A DNA stretch of 64,000 nt from Podospora comata (GCA_017354895.1 CP071499.1:868001-932000), one strand, 5' to 3'. Shown: positions 12,151-24,060, counted from the first letter of the stretch. A program made the numbers and translations. The notes: generated from the letters alone by a model not told the origin.

Positions 12151-13532
12151 TCAAGGAATACACTGTCTAATCTCCTTGCTTATAGTTCTCAGTCCACCAA
12201 GTCGCTCATTTACATTGCTCGAAAGGAATAATGAGGCAACGGGCCAGGCGTGAATGCCGCCGACAGCAGCTTCGCTCTTGACAACGACCGTCTCCTGCAC
12301 GGTACCGATGAAGGCTTCGATTTCCGAGGCAAACACCTCCTCGGTGCCATACGTTATATAAATCCCCTTTGACGGGGAAGACCGCTTCCACAAACTCATG
12401 TCTTTGCAACACCCCGGCGATACCAACGGCTCATCCTCTGGCATTTTCCCGCCTGCAAACTGCATTCCGTACTGATGCAGTTGTTTCACGTCAAGATAGT
12501 CGCTGACGGTATTCCGGTGCCGTGTGGAAACGAGCGTCACCCACGGCGAAATGAGGACGGCCAAGGCAGGCACCGGGAGTCGACGCCCATACCCGATGCC
12601 GTTTGCCTCTTGGCTACCTAGATGCAGCAGCAAACTGAGGATCAGAGTCGCACCTGCAGAATCACCACTGACACAGACGAGTGAGGGATCTTGCACCACC
12701 TTCAGCACATGCTCGTAGCCCCGTACAGCCTCGTTGAGCTGGGTTGGAAATGCAGCGTCTGGCACTAGTGTGTACTCCAACGCAAATATGGCCGGGTTAC
12801 TGTAGCCCAGAGCCTCCAGCTCTGATAACCAGGTCAGGAGAAATTCGAGATAGAAGTACGACGACCCCATCGAAAATCCACCACCTAACGACATCAGTAT
12901 GGTGTATCATCGACGAGTTTCACCATCACTGGGCCCTTACCATGAGCGTAGAATAGCACAAAGTCGGGCTTCTCTTCCGGATTTTTGATCAGCCAGATGC
13001 CATGGAAGGACTCCTTCTTCACAGTCAGCCAGCCGCACAGGTAACCTAACATCTAGCCCGCAAGCTACTAACCTCGCGATGTTCCCTCCACGGAACAGGA
13101 CACCTAAAATAGCCATGTCGCAACAGCCGGAACTGCATAAACGGAAGCGCAACCTCCTTGGAGAAGAAGACCCTACCGATTTTTGCAGGGACATGTTCGA
13201 ATGCGTACCGGACACAGCGAATCACAAAATCCTCAAACGATGAGGCCTTCTGGACGAACAGAGACTGATTTTCAGGAGGTAAAAAGTATCTTTCTCTCAT
13301 AAGCCCAACAGGTAGCTTCACCGCTTGTTCTATTCAGCAAATGACCTTGAAGTGAGAATTCAGCCAACTTACAAAAGAACGGCAGTGCTTGAAGCACGCA
13401 CCAGACTGTCTCGAAGAATCCAACGTGCCATATCAGCTGGGGAGCCAAGAAGACGCAAAAGACCAAGCAGTCTAAATATGATACTGGTCCGAGGAGCAGC
13501 ATCAGATCATGGCTTTCTGGACCGCGCGCCAT
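12151..13532 (-). CDS. Alpha/beta hydrolase-3 (HSL/steryl acetyl hydrolase type)
   Basis: Four exons: 13532-13373, 13323-13073, 13016-12941 and 12884-12151, about 406 aa. The start MARGPESHDL leads into a hydrophobic segment (LLLGPVSYLDCLVFCVFLAP), a probable N-terminal membrane anchor. The oxyanion-hole motif HGGGF is split by the third intron (CAT G|GT GGT GGA). The nucleophile elbow is GDSAG; the acid is probably in YGTEEVF and the catalytic His in GIHAWP. The HSL-type family hydrolyses small esters, including sterol acetates and drug-like esters; the natural substrate here is unknown. The first intron acceptor is uncertain: the nearer TAG would create a stop, so I used the following AAG, which keeps the frame. 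The final residues have no obvious lipid-binding site. Confidence 0.82.
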
Positions 13533-13918
13533 GTTTTATGGGGATCTTGCTCAGGGGTTCGCTGCATTCCGGAAGGTCTGGCAGACAGTAAACTGAGTGG
13601 CACTCCCCTGTCGAGCAACCCCGCGGTGGTGACGTCGGAGGTGAATAGTCCGCAGCATCCACTGCTTGGCGACGGTTGAACGTTGAAGAGGTTTCGTATG
13701 GTAGTGGCGTGTAGTTTGTTGAGAGGGCATTGAAGCTCACGAGAGTAATCAAGTTGGTTTAGTTTTCCAGCCAGTCATAATGAACGCATTCGTATAGAGA
13801 ACAAGCCACCATCACTGCGTTACCACAGCTCAATAGTTCCGTACCTGCATATGGCTTATCACCGACCAGCGGTATGAAAGAGGAACCATTTTAGTTTCTC
13901 CCCATTCACCCAACCCTA
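13533..13918. other. Intergenic, 386 bp
   Basis: Hydrolase upstream region and xylulokinase 3' flank. Nothing further seen. Confidence 0.6.
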
Positions 13919-15742
13919 CTACGTATTCTTCGCAACTTTCAAAATCTCCTCCTCCATCTTCTCAAACGCTCCCAACACATTCCCATACTTTTCAAACACC
14001 CCCTTTTTGTAACCCTCATCCACCCTCTGAATCGCCCCCTCCTCCTTCCACCTCTTCCCAATCAACTCATCAAACGCCTCCCCATCCCCCCTCTCAAACG
14101 CCCAAACAGCCTTATACGCACCCCCCAACGCGCACGCATTCCCCCCGACATCCAACTTGTAAACCCCATCCGCTCCCCCCAGCACATCCCCCAGCACCCG
14201 CGTAATAGCAGGGTTCAAACTCCCCCCTCCAACCAAATAAACCCTCCCTGGCTGCGCCGGCAATCCCTCCCTCGGCGCCGTCACCAACTTCTGACTCCTC
14301 AACCTCATGCTCAAAGCCTGACTCTCAATAATCGCCCTCGCGTCCGTCTCCTTGGCCCAGGGCTCCTTCACCTCCTCCAACCCCTCCCCCGAGTTGGCGT
14401 CACATGTATACCTCCACGTACCAGCCTTGATGTTCGGTACAATCTCGGGCAGGTAAAAGTACAACCCCAGCTTTGCCCTATCCCCCTCCTTTCGCACATC
14501 CAACGGCGCTGTCTCGAGCGCGTGCTTGTTAAAGTTCTCCCAGACATCTCCAGATTCAGAACTAGGTAGTACGTCACGCACTTTTTCTCTAGCCAAACCC
14601 CCATTCTTGTAGCACAACATAAACATGTACTGCCCCGGCGTGGTCGGGTGATTAAAAAAGTGATAGCTCGGATCCGGCTTGTAAACCGGCGTGCTCATCA
14701 GGAATGTCGTGCTAGTCCCCAGACTGACAATCGCATCCAGCGGCCTCAACGGCAAGGCCAGAATCGTGGCGGGGTTGTCACCCGTAAAAGGGGCCACCCC
14801 GCAGTCGGGGGAGAAGTTGTACTTGTTTACGAAATAAGAGGATACATTGCCCATGCTGCCGCCGCCGTCTTGTCTTACCTCGCCGAGTTTAGCTCTGAGG
14901 TCATCGGGCGAGCCACCCGAGGCGAGGTCGAGAAGGGGGGATGACCAGTTGTTGGAGGGGATGTCCCAGAGGTTCATCCCGCACACGTCGGAGATGTCCA
15001 TGGGCGCGATGGAGCCGAGGAAGAGGGAGGCGAGGAAGGAGGAGACGAGGGAGATGCGGGAGGTGGAGGTGTACATTTGGGGGAGCTTGTGGCGGAGGCG
15101 CATGATTTGGGTGCCGGTGAAGCGCTGTTTACATATATCACCATTAGTTAGATGTAAGAAAAGGGATTGGAGGCGGTGAACAAACATGATGCGCCGCGCT
15201 CCCCGTGGCCTGAGCCAACCTCTCTGCCGTCCCCATTGTCTCCTCAAACTTGTCGCACTCATGCTGGGTGCTGTGATCTTGCCAGTTGGGGGCGAAGGGG
15301 TGTGAGAAGGCTCCCGCGAGTTGGTCAACGAGGGACTTGTCCGCGGTTAAACCGCCGAGGAGCTGCTCGGCTTCATGGCTCCAGTAGACGCTACCGTGTT
15401 GTTGGCAGGAGCCGCTGATGCCCTTGATGCAGTTCAGGGGTGTGTTTTGCTCTTGGAGACGCTGGAGGACAAGGTCGAGGGACTCGAGCCAGAGGGCTAC
15501 GGGGGCAAAGACCTCGCCTTCTTGTTCGTTGACGAGGACGCCCTTTTTGATCTTGTATTTGGCGCCAAAGTCCTGGTCGAAGTCGACTTTGGCGGAGGAG
15601 ACGATGGAGAGGTCGGATTGGATAACGATGGCTTTGGGAGGTTAGTTTTGGCCAGAGAAGAGGTCCTGGAAAGTTTGGGTGTACCTTTGAGCTGTTGGGT
15701 TGAGAGGTCAAACCCCAGGTAAAGGGGTCCGTTGTCGGTCAT
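13919..15742 (-). CDS. D-xylulose kinase
   Basis: FGGY-family sugar kinase that phosphorylates D-xylulose with ATP to xylulose 5-phosphate, the last step of fungal D-xylose and L-arabinose catabolism before the pentose phosphate pathway; cytosolic. The start is taken at MTDNGPLYLGFDLSTQQLK, the usual N-terminal phosphate-binding strand; an in-frame ATG lies five codons upstream. Three exons: to about 15685, to about 15195, and the long exon ending at 13919. Key segments: CQQHGSVYW, PNWQDHST, SDVCGMNLWD, FTGDNPAT and GTSTTFL (second ATPase lobe), then YLVGGGSLNPAI and DVGGNACALGGAY (adenosine site). Its promoter is shared, divergently, with the SLP1-like gene. Length near 570 aa fits the family. 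The C-terminal coding strand is notably G-rich. Confidence 0.93.
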
Positions 15743-16710
15743 GGTGTAAGTCGTCAAGCTCTATGTTCAACACCGCGGGGTAATTTGGACGCAGTTCACA
15801 CAATAATCACCCAATGTCTCTGAGAAACTAACAGCAGTAGGAGGAGAGAGGAAAACAACTGATCATGATTCTTTTATTTCTTCCCGGCAAAACAGATCAA
15901 CGTGGGGCATGGTCGTCATGAGTGGTAGCTGATCTCGCGGGGACCTTTTCCCACCAGAGCTTCTCTCGCGCCTGTAGCGGATGGCGGGGCAGCGCATCAT
16001 GGGAACAGGCGGTAGCCTCGTCTGATAGGGGAATTTAGCCTGATATCAGAGCTGGCGCGGCCGACCAATGCCAGCTCGCCGTTTTGGAGCTCTTGCTTTT
16101 TGTTGTCGGGGAGGGCCTGTCCAAGCTGTCAAGTGGAGTGCTTGTTGAAGAGTGGGGGTGGGAGCAACTTCATTGCGCAGAGGAGCAGGAAGTTTTTTTT
16201 GGAAAGAGACGAGTGAGAGCAAACTCTTCGTCGTAGATAGAGAAAATTCCGTCTGATAAAAGAAACTCCCGTCTGAGATAAAGAAAGTTCCGTCTGGTTC
16301 CAAGTTTGGAAGTGCTCGGTATAAGAAGAGGATTTAACAGCACACTTCCAACCCGAACCCTCACTTTCACAACTCCCGGCCGGCAGACCCCATGCCTGTC
16401 AGGGCCTCAGCCCCTGCAAGTGCAATGCTCCAGGCTGTTCTGTTTCCCTGCCCAGCGCCAGTGACGAAAGCCAACCTGGCAAGTGTCGAACCCGCCTCGC
16501 CCTTTTTTTCACGACATGGTAGACAAGTCCGAGCCTGCCAATTCACTGTTGACGGAATTGGGACCAACCGAGTGAGAAGCCACGAGACGATACCGTATAC
16601 CCAACAAACACGCGCCAGCCACGTTTCCTCGAATTCATTTTCGAGAGCCATCACTGGACGCCATGGATAAGCGAGCTTCCGGCGCATCGACCACTTGAAG
16701 GAAGCCCAGT
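15743..16710. promoter_or_regulatory. Divergent promoter region, xylulokinase / SLP1-like
   Basis: A 968-bp gap between head-to-head genes, so it must contain both promoters. It holds three CCGTCTG heptamers in A-rich context at 16249, 16269 and 16290, spaced 20 and 21 bp, about 415-460 bp before the SLP1-like start codon. Two or three copies of one heptamer at about two helical turns suggest a protein-binding array, which is inference. Confidence 0.45.
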
Positions 16711-19700
16711 ATGCGATCTTCACCAACACCTTGGAGAACTTCACCTGCACTGGGACTAGTGTTGCTGGGACTCTACGCAACAGCTGTTGTCTCCAGTGGA
16801 TCTATTTCCGAAACGCCAGCCGTAACGGCCCCATCCGTAACGACGACGGCGATAGTCACGACACCCACGGCGCCCGCGACGGCAGCTCTATCTGTCACTT
16901 CCCCCGGAGTCTGCGAATTCAAGACTATCAACTACATCACACATACCCTCCCGCAACAATGCTTGCGCTCAGCATGGACGAGCCCAAGACCGGCCGCTAC
17001 AGCCGTCGTCGAAAGCACAGCTGCCGAAACGGTCACTGTCAGTATCACATCAGTTGTCGATAATGCGACACAGCAAGAGCAGGCAGCCGGTACCGAACAA
17101 AAGGAGGAAGAGGAATCGGTGGCTTTCATGTCATTTGAAGAGTGGAAAGAGATGATGCTGCGCAAGTCAGGCCAGGATCCCGCCAACATCAAGAAGGCAC
17201 AAAAACAACACCACGGAGATCACCACAAGCCCGACCGTGAACCGGGACTCAACAACGACAACATGGACAGCCTGGGCAACGATGGGGAAATACTGGACTT
17301 TGACGCCCTCACGGAGAAAGTCACCGAGATCACGTCCTCCTCTTCTGGGGATGCTGTGGCTGAAGCCAGCAAAGAGGTACAGGAAGAACAAATCCTCTAT
17401 GACGATAACAAAACACCATACTACCGGAGTAAGGACGCTGGAAAGACATGCAAGGAGAGGTTCTCGTTCTCATCATTCGATGCGGGTGCTACTATCCTCA
17501 AAACAAGCCCTGGTGCTAAGAACGCTAAGGCCATCCTGGTGGAAAACAAGGACACATATATGCTACTCGAGTGCCATCGGAAAAACAAGTTTGTCATTGT
17601 CGAGCTGAGTGATGATATCCTTGTTGACACAGTCGTCTTGGCGAATTTTGAGTTCTTTTCCAGCATGATTCGAAAGTTCCGGGTCAGCGCCAGTGATCGA
17701 TACCCCGTGAAGTTGGACAAGTGGGTGGACTTGGGCACCTTTGAGGCTCGAAATGCTCGAGATATTCAGCCTTTTCTGGTTGAGCATCCTCAGATCTACA
17801 CCAAGTACATCCGTATCGAGTTTCTGAGCCACTATGGAAACGAGTATTATTGCCCAGTCTCACTGCTACGTGTTCATGGAACGAGGATGTTGGATAGTTG
17901 GAAAGAGCCCAGAGAGGATGATGAGCCGGAGCAGATTGAAGGGTCTTCCACTCAGGAGGTTGTTCCCGAGATCCAAGAGCCCCCTTCAGAGCCGACTTCG
18001 GTCATGGAGAGTGAGCAGGCCAACGATACAAAGGAGGCTTCTCCAGATACAATAGCCATTGATACAGGCTCGTCTCCCTGGCAACCATACGACAGCCACT
18101 TTGTGCTTGAGACCTGCGCAATGCGTTCGACCACGACAAGTGATCCGACACCTGCTTCGGGACCAGACGGTGCCGAAAAACACGGCAACTCAACTTCCAA
18201 AGCTGACGCCGGGGCCGAAAAAGCAGTACCAGCAGACAAGGCCAAGGAGACGCCAAAGGCCGAAAAGATCCTCCCCTCTCCGGTGACAGGAGACACGGCC
18301 ACTGGTCAAGGCCAACCAAACGCTGCACCCCCAGCGTCCAACCCTCCACCTCAGCCAGATAGCGGTGACAATGCCAACACGGGAAACCACCAGGATAACC
18401 AAAAGAAGCCGCCAAACCGTGCCAGTGACACCTCCCCCGACACCACCCCATCTCAAGGCTCAGCAAAAACCCCAGGCAAAGAAGGCGAAAAACCCTCCAA
18501 CGCAACCCGCAGCAAGACAACTCCCACCTCAGGGCATCCCTCCTCCTCCCCCACCGTCCAAGAATCATTCTTCAAACAAGTCAACAAGCGCCTCCAACAC
18601 CTCGAATCCAACACCTCCCTCTCCCTCCAGTACATAGAAGAGCAATCCCGCTTCCTCCAAGAAGTCCTCCGCACCATGGAGCGCAAACAGCTCACCCGGG
18701 TGGACTCCTTTCTTAACACCCTCAACCAAACCGTCTTTTCCGAGCTCCGCCACGTCAGGACCCAGTACGACCAAATGTGGCAGTCGACCGTCATCGCCCT
18801 GGAAACGCAGAGAGAACAATCCGACCGCCAAATCGTCGCCCTCACCACCCGCCTCAACGTCCTCGCCGATGAGGTGGTGTTTCAAAAGCGCATGGCGATC
18901 TTCCAGTCAGTGCTGATATTATCCTGTCTGGTTCTCGTAATCTTCACCAACCGCGGCGGTAGCGACTCATCCTTCCTGCCCCCATCCCTATCCCGCGACC
19001 CGTCCTCTGCGGCAGCGGCATATTACCGGCGATACGCAGCAGGGTTCATGTCCAACGGTGCCAGGTCCGAAACTGCCTCCCCACCACCTATCTCCCCCGT
19101 GCCGGGGAGTAGTCATTTTGATTCTATTCACCACAGGATGAACTTTTCCCCTTCACCACCATCCGCCTCGTCGTCGTCTGCTGCTACTCTTGCGGCGTCT
19201 GCGCTCCCGAGACAGATTTACTCCCCTACCGGCATTCATAAACGACCTGTTCCAGCTCATAGGGAGAAATCCCTCCCAATGATCCCGCCTTTAACTCCAG
19301 AGTCGAGTCGGGAAGGGACACCAGCTATTCACATCTCTAATCACGGCTCTCCCCCTGATGACCAGGATGAGCTGGGTAGTAATAACAACAACAAGTTGCA
19401 GCCGCTGCTGGAGGAGATAAGGGAGGAGTCACCCTCTCCTTCACCGTCGCCCTCGCCGTCACCCGGAGAGACGGCCACGCAGCGGAGGAGGAGGCAGCAG
19501 CAGCTTCACCAGCCGTCTACCTCGTCGCTCTTGTCGCTGTCGTCGACGGACTACCATGAGGTCTCGTCCATCGAGACGAATGGGGAGGATGGTGGGAAGG
19601 AAAGGACGCCGTCGTCACCAGAGGTTGAAGGACAAGAATCGGAAGACGAAGAGGACGACCAAGAGAACGTGTCACAAGACAGGAGGGGGGCTAGGAAGCC

Positions 19701-19731
19701 GCTTCCTGCGTTGCCAGACGGTCCAAACTGA
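16711..19731 (+). CDS. SLP1-like SUN-domain ER membrane protein
   Basis: Single exon, 1006 aa. An N-terminal signal peptide (LGLVLLGLYATAVVSSGS) is followed by a Thr/Ala-rich stretch and EEWKEMM. The SUN-like domain spans about residues 235-400 (CKERFSFSSFDAGATILK, then RKFRVSASDRYP, FLSHYGNEYYCPVSLLRVHG). After a long Pro/Ser/Lys-rich linker comes a coiled coil (about 625-740: LEEQSRF-type heptads, TRLNVLADEVVFQKR), then one membrane segment (MAIFQSVLILSCLVLVIFTN, about 730-750) and a Ser/Pro-rich, acidic cytosolic tail. This order matches fungal Slp1/opt-type mid-membrane SUN proteins, which with Emp65 protect soluble proteins from degradation in the ER lumen. Function here is inferred from the family. 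Confidence 0.88.
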   Translation: MRSSPTPWRTSPALGLVLLGLYATAVVSSGSISETPAVTAPSVTTTAIVTTPTAPATAALSVTSPGVCEFKTINYITHTLPQQCLRSAWTSPRPAATAVVESTAAETVTVSITSVVDNATQQEQAAGTEQKEEEESVAFMSFEEWKEMMLRKSGQDPANIKKAQKQHHGDHHKPDREPGLNNDNMDSLGNDGEILDFDALTEKVTEITSSSSGDAVAEASKEVQEEQILYDDNKTPYYRSKDAGKTCKERFSFSSFDAGATILKTSPGAKNAKAILVENKDTYMLLECHRKNKFVIVELSDDILVDTVVLANFEFFSSMIRKFRVSASDRYPVKLDKWVDLGTFEARNARDIQPFLVEHPQIYTKYIRIEFLSHYGNEYYCPVSLLRVHGTRMLDSWKEPREDDEPEQIEGSSTQEVVPEIQEPPSEPTSVMESEQANDTKEASPDTIAIDTGSSPWQPYDSHFVLETCAMRSTTTSDPTPASGPDGAEKHGNSTSKADAGAEKAVPADKAKETPKAEKILPSPVTGDTATGQGQPNAAPPASNPPPQPDSGDNANTGNHQDNQKKPPNRASDTSPDTTPSQGSAKTPGKEGEKPSNATRSKTTPTSGHPSSSPTVQESFFKQVNKRLQHLESNTSLSLQYIEEQSRFLQEVLRTMERKQLTRVDSFLNTLNQTVFSELRHVRTQYDQMWQSTVIALETQREQSDRQIVALTTRLNVLADEVVFQKRMAIFQSVLILSCLVLVIFTNRGGSDSSFLPPSLSRDPSSAAAAYYRRYAAGFMSNGARSETASPPPISPVPGSSHFDSIHHRMNFSPSPPSASSSSAATLAASALPRQIYSPTGIHKRPVPAHREKSLPMIPPLTPESSREGTPAIHISNHGSPPDDQDELGSNNNNKLQPLLEEIREESPSPSPSPSPSPGETATQRRRRQQQLHQPSTSSLLSLSSTDYHEVSSIETNGEDGGKERTPSSPEVEGQESEDEEDDQENVSQDRRGARKPLPALPDGPN

Positions 19732-20407
19732 GCATGTACATAATAATGATTGTTACGAAAGTATTTTGTATCTAGCAGCATCGTAATTACCCGTGATATC
19801 CTTTCGCACAAGAAGCAAAAACAACCCTTTTCTGCGTGGTATGAACATCCCGTCACCTGGATTCCACCAAGACTCAAGCACACCACGCCATCCACAGCGA
19901 TAGCCAAGGCATGAACAGCAGGAATCACATAATAGAGTAAAGCAACACTGTTTTAAAATCTATACGAACTTGGGCACAGCACAGTTCGTTCTTGATTCCA
20001 CTGCCAAAAGAAACAACACACTGTGGTATCGGACGATCGACCTTTCCTAGACCACCAAGGTTTCAAGAAACCCTCTGTGACTAGCCCAATCTTCCCGCTC
20101 AAACCATCGCGATTGCCTGTAAGGATGCACCGCCTCTTCAGAGTGCCTATTACCCGTTCCCAGTTTCTCCTCCCAAGACACCACCCGCTAAAGATGATGA
20201 CCGATTACCAGATACTGATCCCATTTCCTCGCCTCAGATCATCATCAACTTTGATGATTTGTCAAAGATGGCAAAGCAAAGCGAACCAAAATAAGAAGCA
20301 ACTTCATGACATCATCAAAAAAAGATGATCAAAGGAAGGATATCCGAGTGTCGCCAATCTTCGGTGACTGAAAGGTTGGTAGGTAATGATGCCGAGTTGG
20401 TTCTTGA
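19732..20407. other. Convergent 3' flanks, 676 bp
   Basis: Lies between the convergent ends of the SLP1-like and Mei2-type genes. It should hold both 3' UTRs. No repeat or RNA gene seen. Confidence 0.6.
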
Positions 20408-23088
20408 TTAGCCCATGTAGAGGCTAGGCTGCTGGATGTGGGAGTCATAGTCGTACTCCTCAAGCGCAGCAAGTCTGGTTCCACGGTCGTATTGAGAGCG
20501 GCGGCGGCGCTGCTCGTCACGAAAATGCTGGCCGGCATTGGGAGTGAAGAGGCCTGGTGGCGGACAAATGGTGTCAATATCAAACTTGCACCTGGTAGAA
20601 TGACTCGAACTCACCAACATGCTCAGCGTTTTCACAGCTCCTCTTCATCTTTGACTGATTGTCCGGGCCCGGGAAAGCCTCCTCCTCACCAGCCAACTCA
20701 GGTCTGGGACCATTGAGCGTGAAGTAAAGCTGCTGATGGTCAATAAGAGCTCGAAACTCAAATGGGAGAGAGAGTCGACCGTACCTTGGGGCGATAGTGA
20801 GGGGCCTCCAGCATAACAGAGCTGTTGCGGAACTTCTGGACAAGGCAGTCCTTGCCCTGGATAGCTGCAAATTGTCAACAGCCGATCCATCTCAGAAGAG
20901 TAATTCGAAAAGCTTACTGGCATATGAAATCTCGGCAACCTTGTCGCTCTTGAAGCAGTTCCAACGTTGGTTGCCACGGGCATTGACGAACTAGGGCACT
21001 GTCAGAAAATTTCAATATCCAGTTAATGGAGGATCACATACATCGATGATGTCGAGCGGCTACAAATTCGGTCAGTGTCAGGTTTGCCTCGGCATGGAAA
21101 AGAAAAACTTACGTCAACAAAATTGATGAACGCATAGCCGACACTGTTATAGAACATCAGCAACTGGCTCACGCCGAAAGGAATGCTTGATGCACATACT
21201 TGCAGTCGTTGGCGAAGTCGATTCGCAAGTACATGAAGTCGTACTTGCCCCAGCTGGACTCATCCACAATCTTCTTCAACATCGCTTGGTCGACCTTGTT
21301 CGGAATGTTTCGCAGCATAATCTATGACGTATTAGAAAACGATACTTTCTTTTTTCAAAGAGATAGATACTGACTGTGGTACGGACATCGATGCCATCCC
21401 GAATCTTGTTGACATCAACATGGTTGTGATGGCCGGCGGCATTGTAGTAAGGGGACCGATTGACCCGCATGGCGTTCTGACGACGACCATCCATACGATA
21501 GGGCTGCATGCCCCTGGGACTGGCGTAGTCGCCATGGTGAAACGCTAACGGAGTGCTAGGCGGAGTATACAACGGCGCCATGACCGGCATGCCGCCAGTC
21601 ATCGGGGTCATGGGACTCATGGGAGAAATGCCCTGGCTGCGTGTGGGAGTGTGGTCGAGAACGTAGCGAGCCGGCAAGCTGTGCTGAATACCGTGATAGA
21701 CTACAGTGGGATACATGGCCATCTGCTGATGGGGCAATTGCATCCCACTGGCCGGCGAATGGGCTAGATGCCCAGAGGGCACAATCTGTTGATGATGAGA
21801 AGGCTTCGAGATACCCATGCTCTGAAACAGGTTGGTCATGTCCTGAACCGGGCTTCTCGGAGCGCGGGGAGCATGCACATCAAAAGGCTGGTAGGCTCCG
21901 CAGGTGGCGTCGGGCAGGGCAGAAATCAAGTTCAGGTAAACGCCCTGAGATTAGATGTTAGTCACATATAGATCGGATGAGACGAGAGAGTGTAGACTTA
22001 CATTGAAAGTGCGACCATTGAGGGCCTCTGCGGCAGTAATGGCGGCATCGCAGTCACAAAATTCAACCGTGGCGTGGAAAGGAATGTCTTTCGTCCCGGA
22101 TAGCTGGCGAAAGGCAAGGACCTCACCATGAGATTCCATGAGAGTGCGGACCACAGTGTTGGTGTGGAAAACGTCAAAATTCGCGCTCTCTTGAGGGAAC
22201 GCGATAGCCCGGAGCAAGCCGTCCGAAACCTGCTGGTGATTCTCACCAGGATTGCGGGCCTGATATGAGATTAGCACGTATATCCGACCAGTGGCAGAAG
22301 CTTGACGCCATCACGTACCTGGTGAAACTCCGCCGCGGCAATATACTGGGCACGCCAGTCCTGGGGACCGAGCTGAACATTCTCGTGAATGTTGGTGGCA
22401 TCGCGAATGTTGGAGAGAAACAAATAGACTCTCCCATCCTTCGCGAAGATGACGCGCTTACCCTGGCAAGGTGAACCAAACTGACTCAGTTTCTACACAT
22501 ATTGTTAGATATCTACGACTCATCAGGCATAGTCAGCACGGGACAAACCTCAAGATACGTTTCGACCTCTGACAAGGTTACGGAAGCCGTGGAAGAGAAG
22601 ATAGTGACATAATGAGTGATCCCTAGCTCAGTGCTGAAACGGCCAGAGAGGGGGCCGGCGGCGCTGGCCAGCGATCGAAAGTTCTGCTGAGGGCCATTGG
22701 AGGGACCCTGTTGTCCATTGAGGGAACCATGAGCGACCACTGGGACAGACAAGGGCCTGAAGGCGGAAGCGGTCGGAGAGAGCTTCTGGTCCAATGTCGA
22801 CTTGGAGGGGGTCGCGTTGCTGGAAATAAACGGGTCCTTTTCGGCCACAGGAGCAACATTACCGAAGTGCTCCGTCGACTTCTGATGAAACAATGAGTGG
22901 TTGGTGGGACCGTTGAGGCTCATGCCGGTGATGCCGGCGTACAGTTTGTTCGATCTGGCCGAGCCGTCATCAGGCGAGAAGGCAGTCAAACGAGTATCGG
23001 GGGTACCATCGTGTTTGTACGAATCCGCCGCGCCGCTCGAAGAATGAGGGGAGGACGGATTGAACGTCCCGTCACGAGACTGTGCCAT
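20408..23088 (-). CDS. Mei2-type RNA-binding protein (three RRM-like regions)
   Basis: About eleven exons; start MAQSRDGTFNPSSP at 23088, stop at 20408. Splices I could place: 22556|22492, 22319|22259, 22002|21944, 21375|21321, 21200|21143, 21113|21059, then three or four more before the last exon. The N-terminus is Ser/Pro-rich. The first RRM-like segment includes RVIFAKDGRVYLFLSNIRDA; the second includes PFHATVEFCDCDAAITAAEALNG. A Pro/Gln/His-rich linker follows. The C-terminal RRM has TTIMLRNIPNKVDQAML, WGKYDFMYLRIDFANDC, VGYAFINFVDPLDIIDF and RWNCFKSDKVAEISYA, the Mei2 RRM3 signature. The family binds RNA; fission yeast Mei2 triggers meiosis with meiRNA. Whether this homologue acts in meiosis is inference. 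The C-terminus ends HIQQPSLYMG. Confidence 0.88.
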
Positions 23089-23515
23089 TGTAACGACCTG
23101 GAAAAATCAAAGGTCGTTGTCGAGGGAGGTGAGCGAGAGATCCGATGGTCCGAAGGACACGACAAAGCAGAGGGAACTGGCGGTCGAGGTCTTGAGCCAA
23201 AACCCTTTGCAGGAAGTGTCAAAGGGAGAAGAGTTGGAGGGCAGGAAGAATTCCTAAGGCACAGAGCAGGCAGGTGACCGGTGGAGATAAAATCTCTGCA
23301 AGAGCAGTGTCAGTGGTGTCATTAGTTGGGATGAAGAAAGAACGACTGGTCGGATCACCCTAAGGCAGAAACACAGTTATGCTTGCAGACGGAAGGAGCG
23401 GCTGGGGGAATAACGACTCGGCCCCAGACGATAAACAATCGGCCTCAAACGATTGTCCAAGATGACTTTATCGTTTGGGATCGCAGGATTGGAAACTGTG
23501 TTTAGTCCTCAGCCG

Positions 23516-23585
23516 GAGTGACTGCAGTCACTCTGGCGGCCGAAGACGGAACCACAACACAGCTCTGGCGGCTGAAGACGAAATC
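23516..23585. repeat. 18-bp perfect palindrome plus 32-bp-spaced direct repeat
   Basis: The palindrome GAGTGACTGCAGTCACTC occupies 23516-23533. It overlaps the first of two near-identical blocks, CTCTGGCGGCCGAAGACGGA at 23531 and CTCTGGCGGCTGAAGACGAA at 23563. It lies about 430 bp upstream of the Mei2-type start codon. Confidence 0.7.
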
Positions 23586-23814
23586 ACCACCCGAATTGTG
23601 GGGGCAGGATCATCGGGAAGGACCACTTGGTGCCTGATTACGTAGTGATTCCAGGCTGAAGGCTTGAGGGTGAAAGAACCTCGGAGGGAAAGGCCGCTCT
23701 TTCAACTAGAAAAAACGAAACAGCTCAATAGGAAGGAAGTAACGATTTGCCAAAGCAACAACACGTGACTGATGCATTGACTGCTTGTGTCAGGCAAATA
23801 GGGAAGTATGAAGG

Positions 23815-24060
23815 GGTTTTGAAGGATGATTGTGAAGAAGGAAGACATTGTGGAGAAGGAAGATATTGTGAAGAAGGAAGAGATCGTGAAGAAGAGAAGT
23901 GAGAGAAATGGGTGTTGTGGTGAAGAAGAGTGGTGAAATCTAAAAGATAACTTGAAGAATGTTACCGCGAAGAACGGTATCATGAGGAAGATAATAGCGA
24001 AGAAGGTAATGATGAAGAAGAGATATCGTGAACGATATCTTGATGAAGGAAACGCTACCT
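23815..24060. repeat. Purine-rich imperfect minisatellite with hairpin
   Basis: Imperfect repeats of roughly 18-24 bp built on GAAGAAGGAAGA with ATTGTG or ATCGTG spacers. Near the end, AGATATCG-TGAA-CGATATCT (24021-24040) is an 8-bp stem with a 4-nt loop. No long open frame continues through it. Confidence 0.7.
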
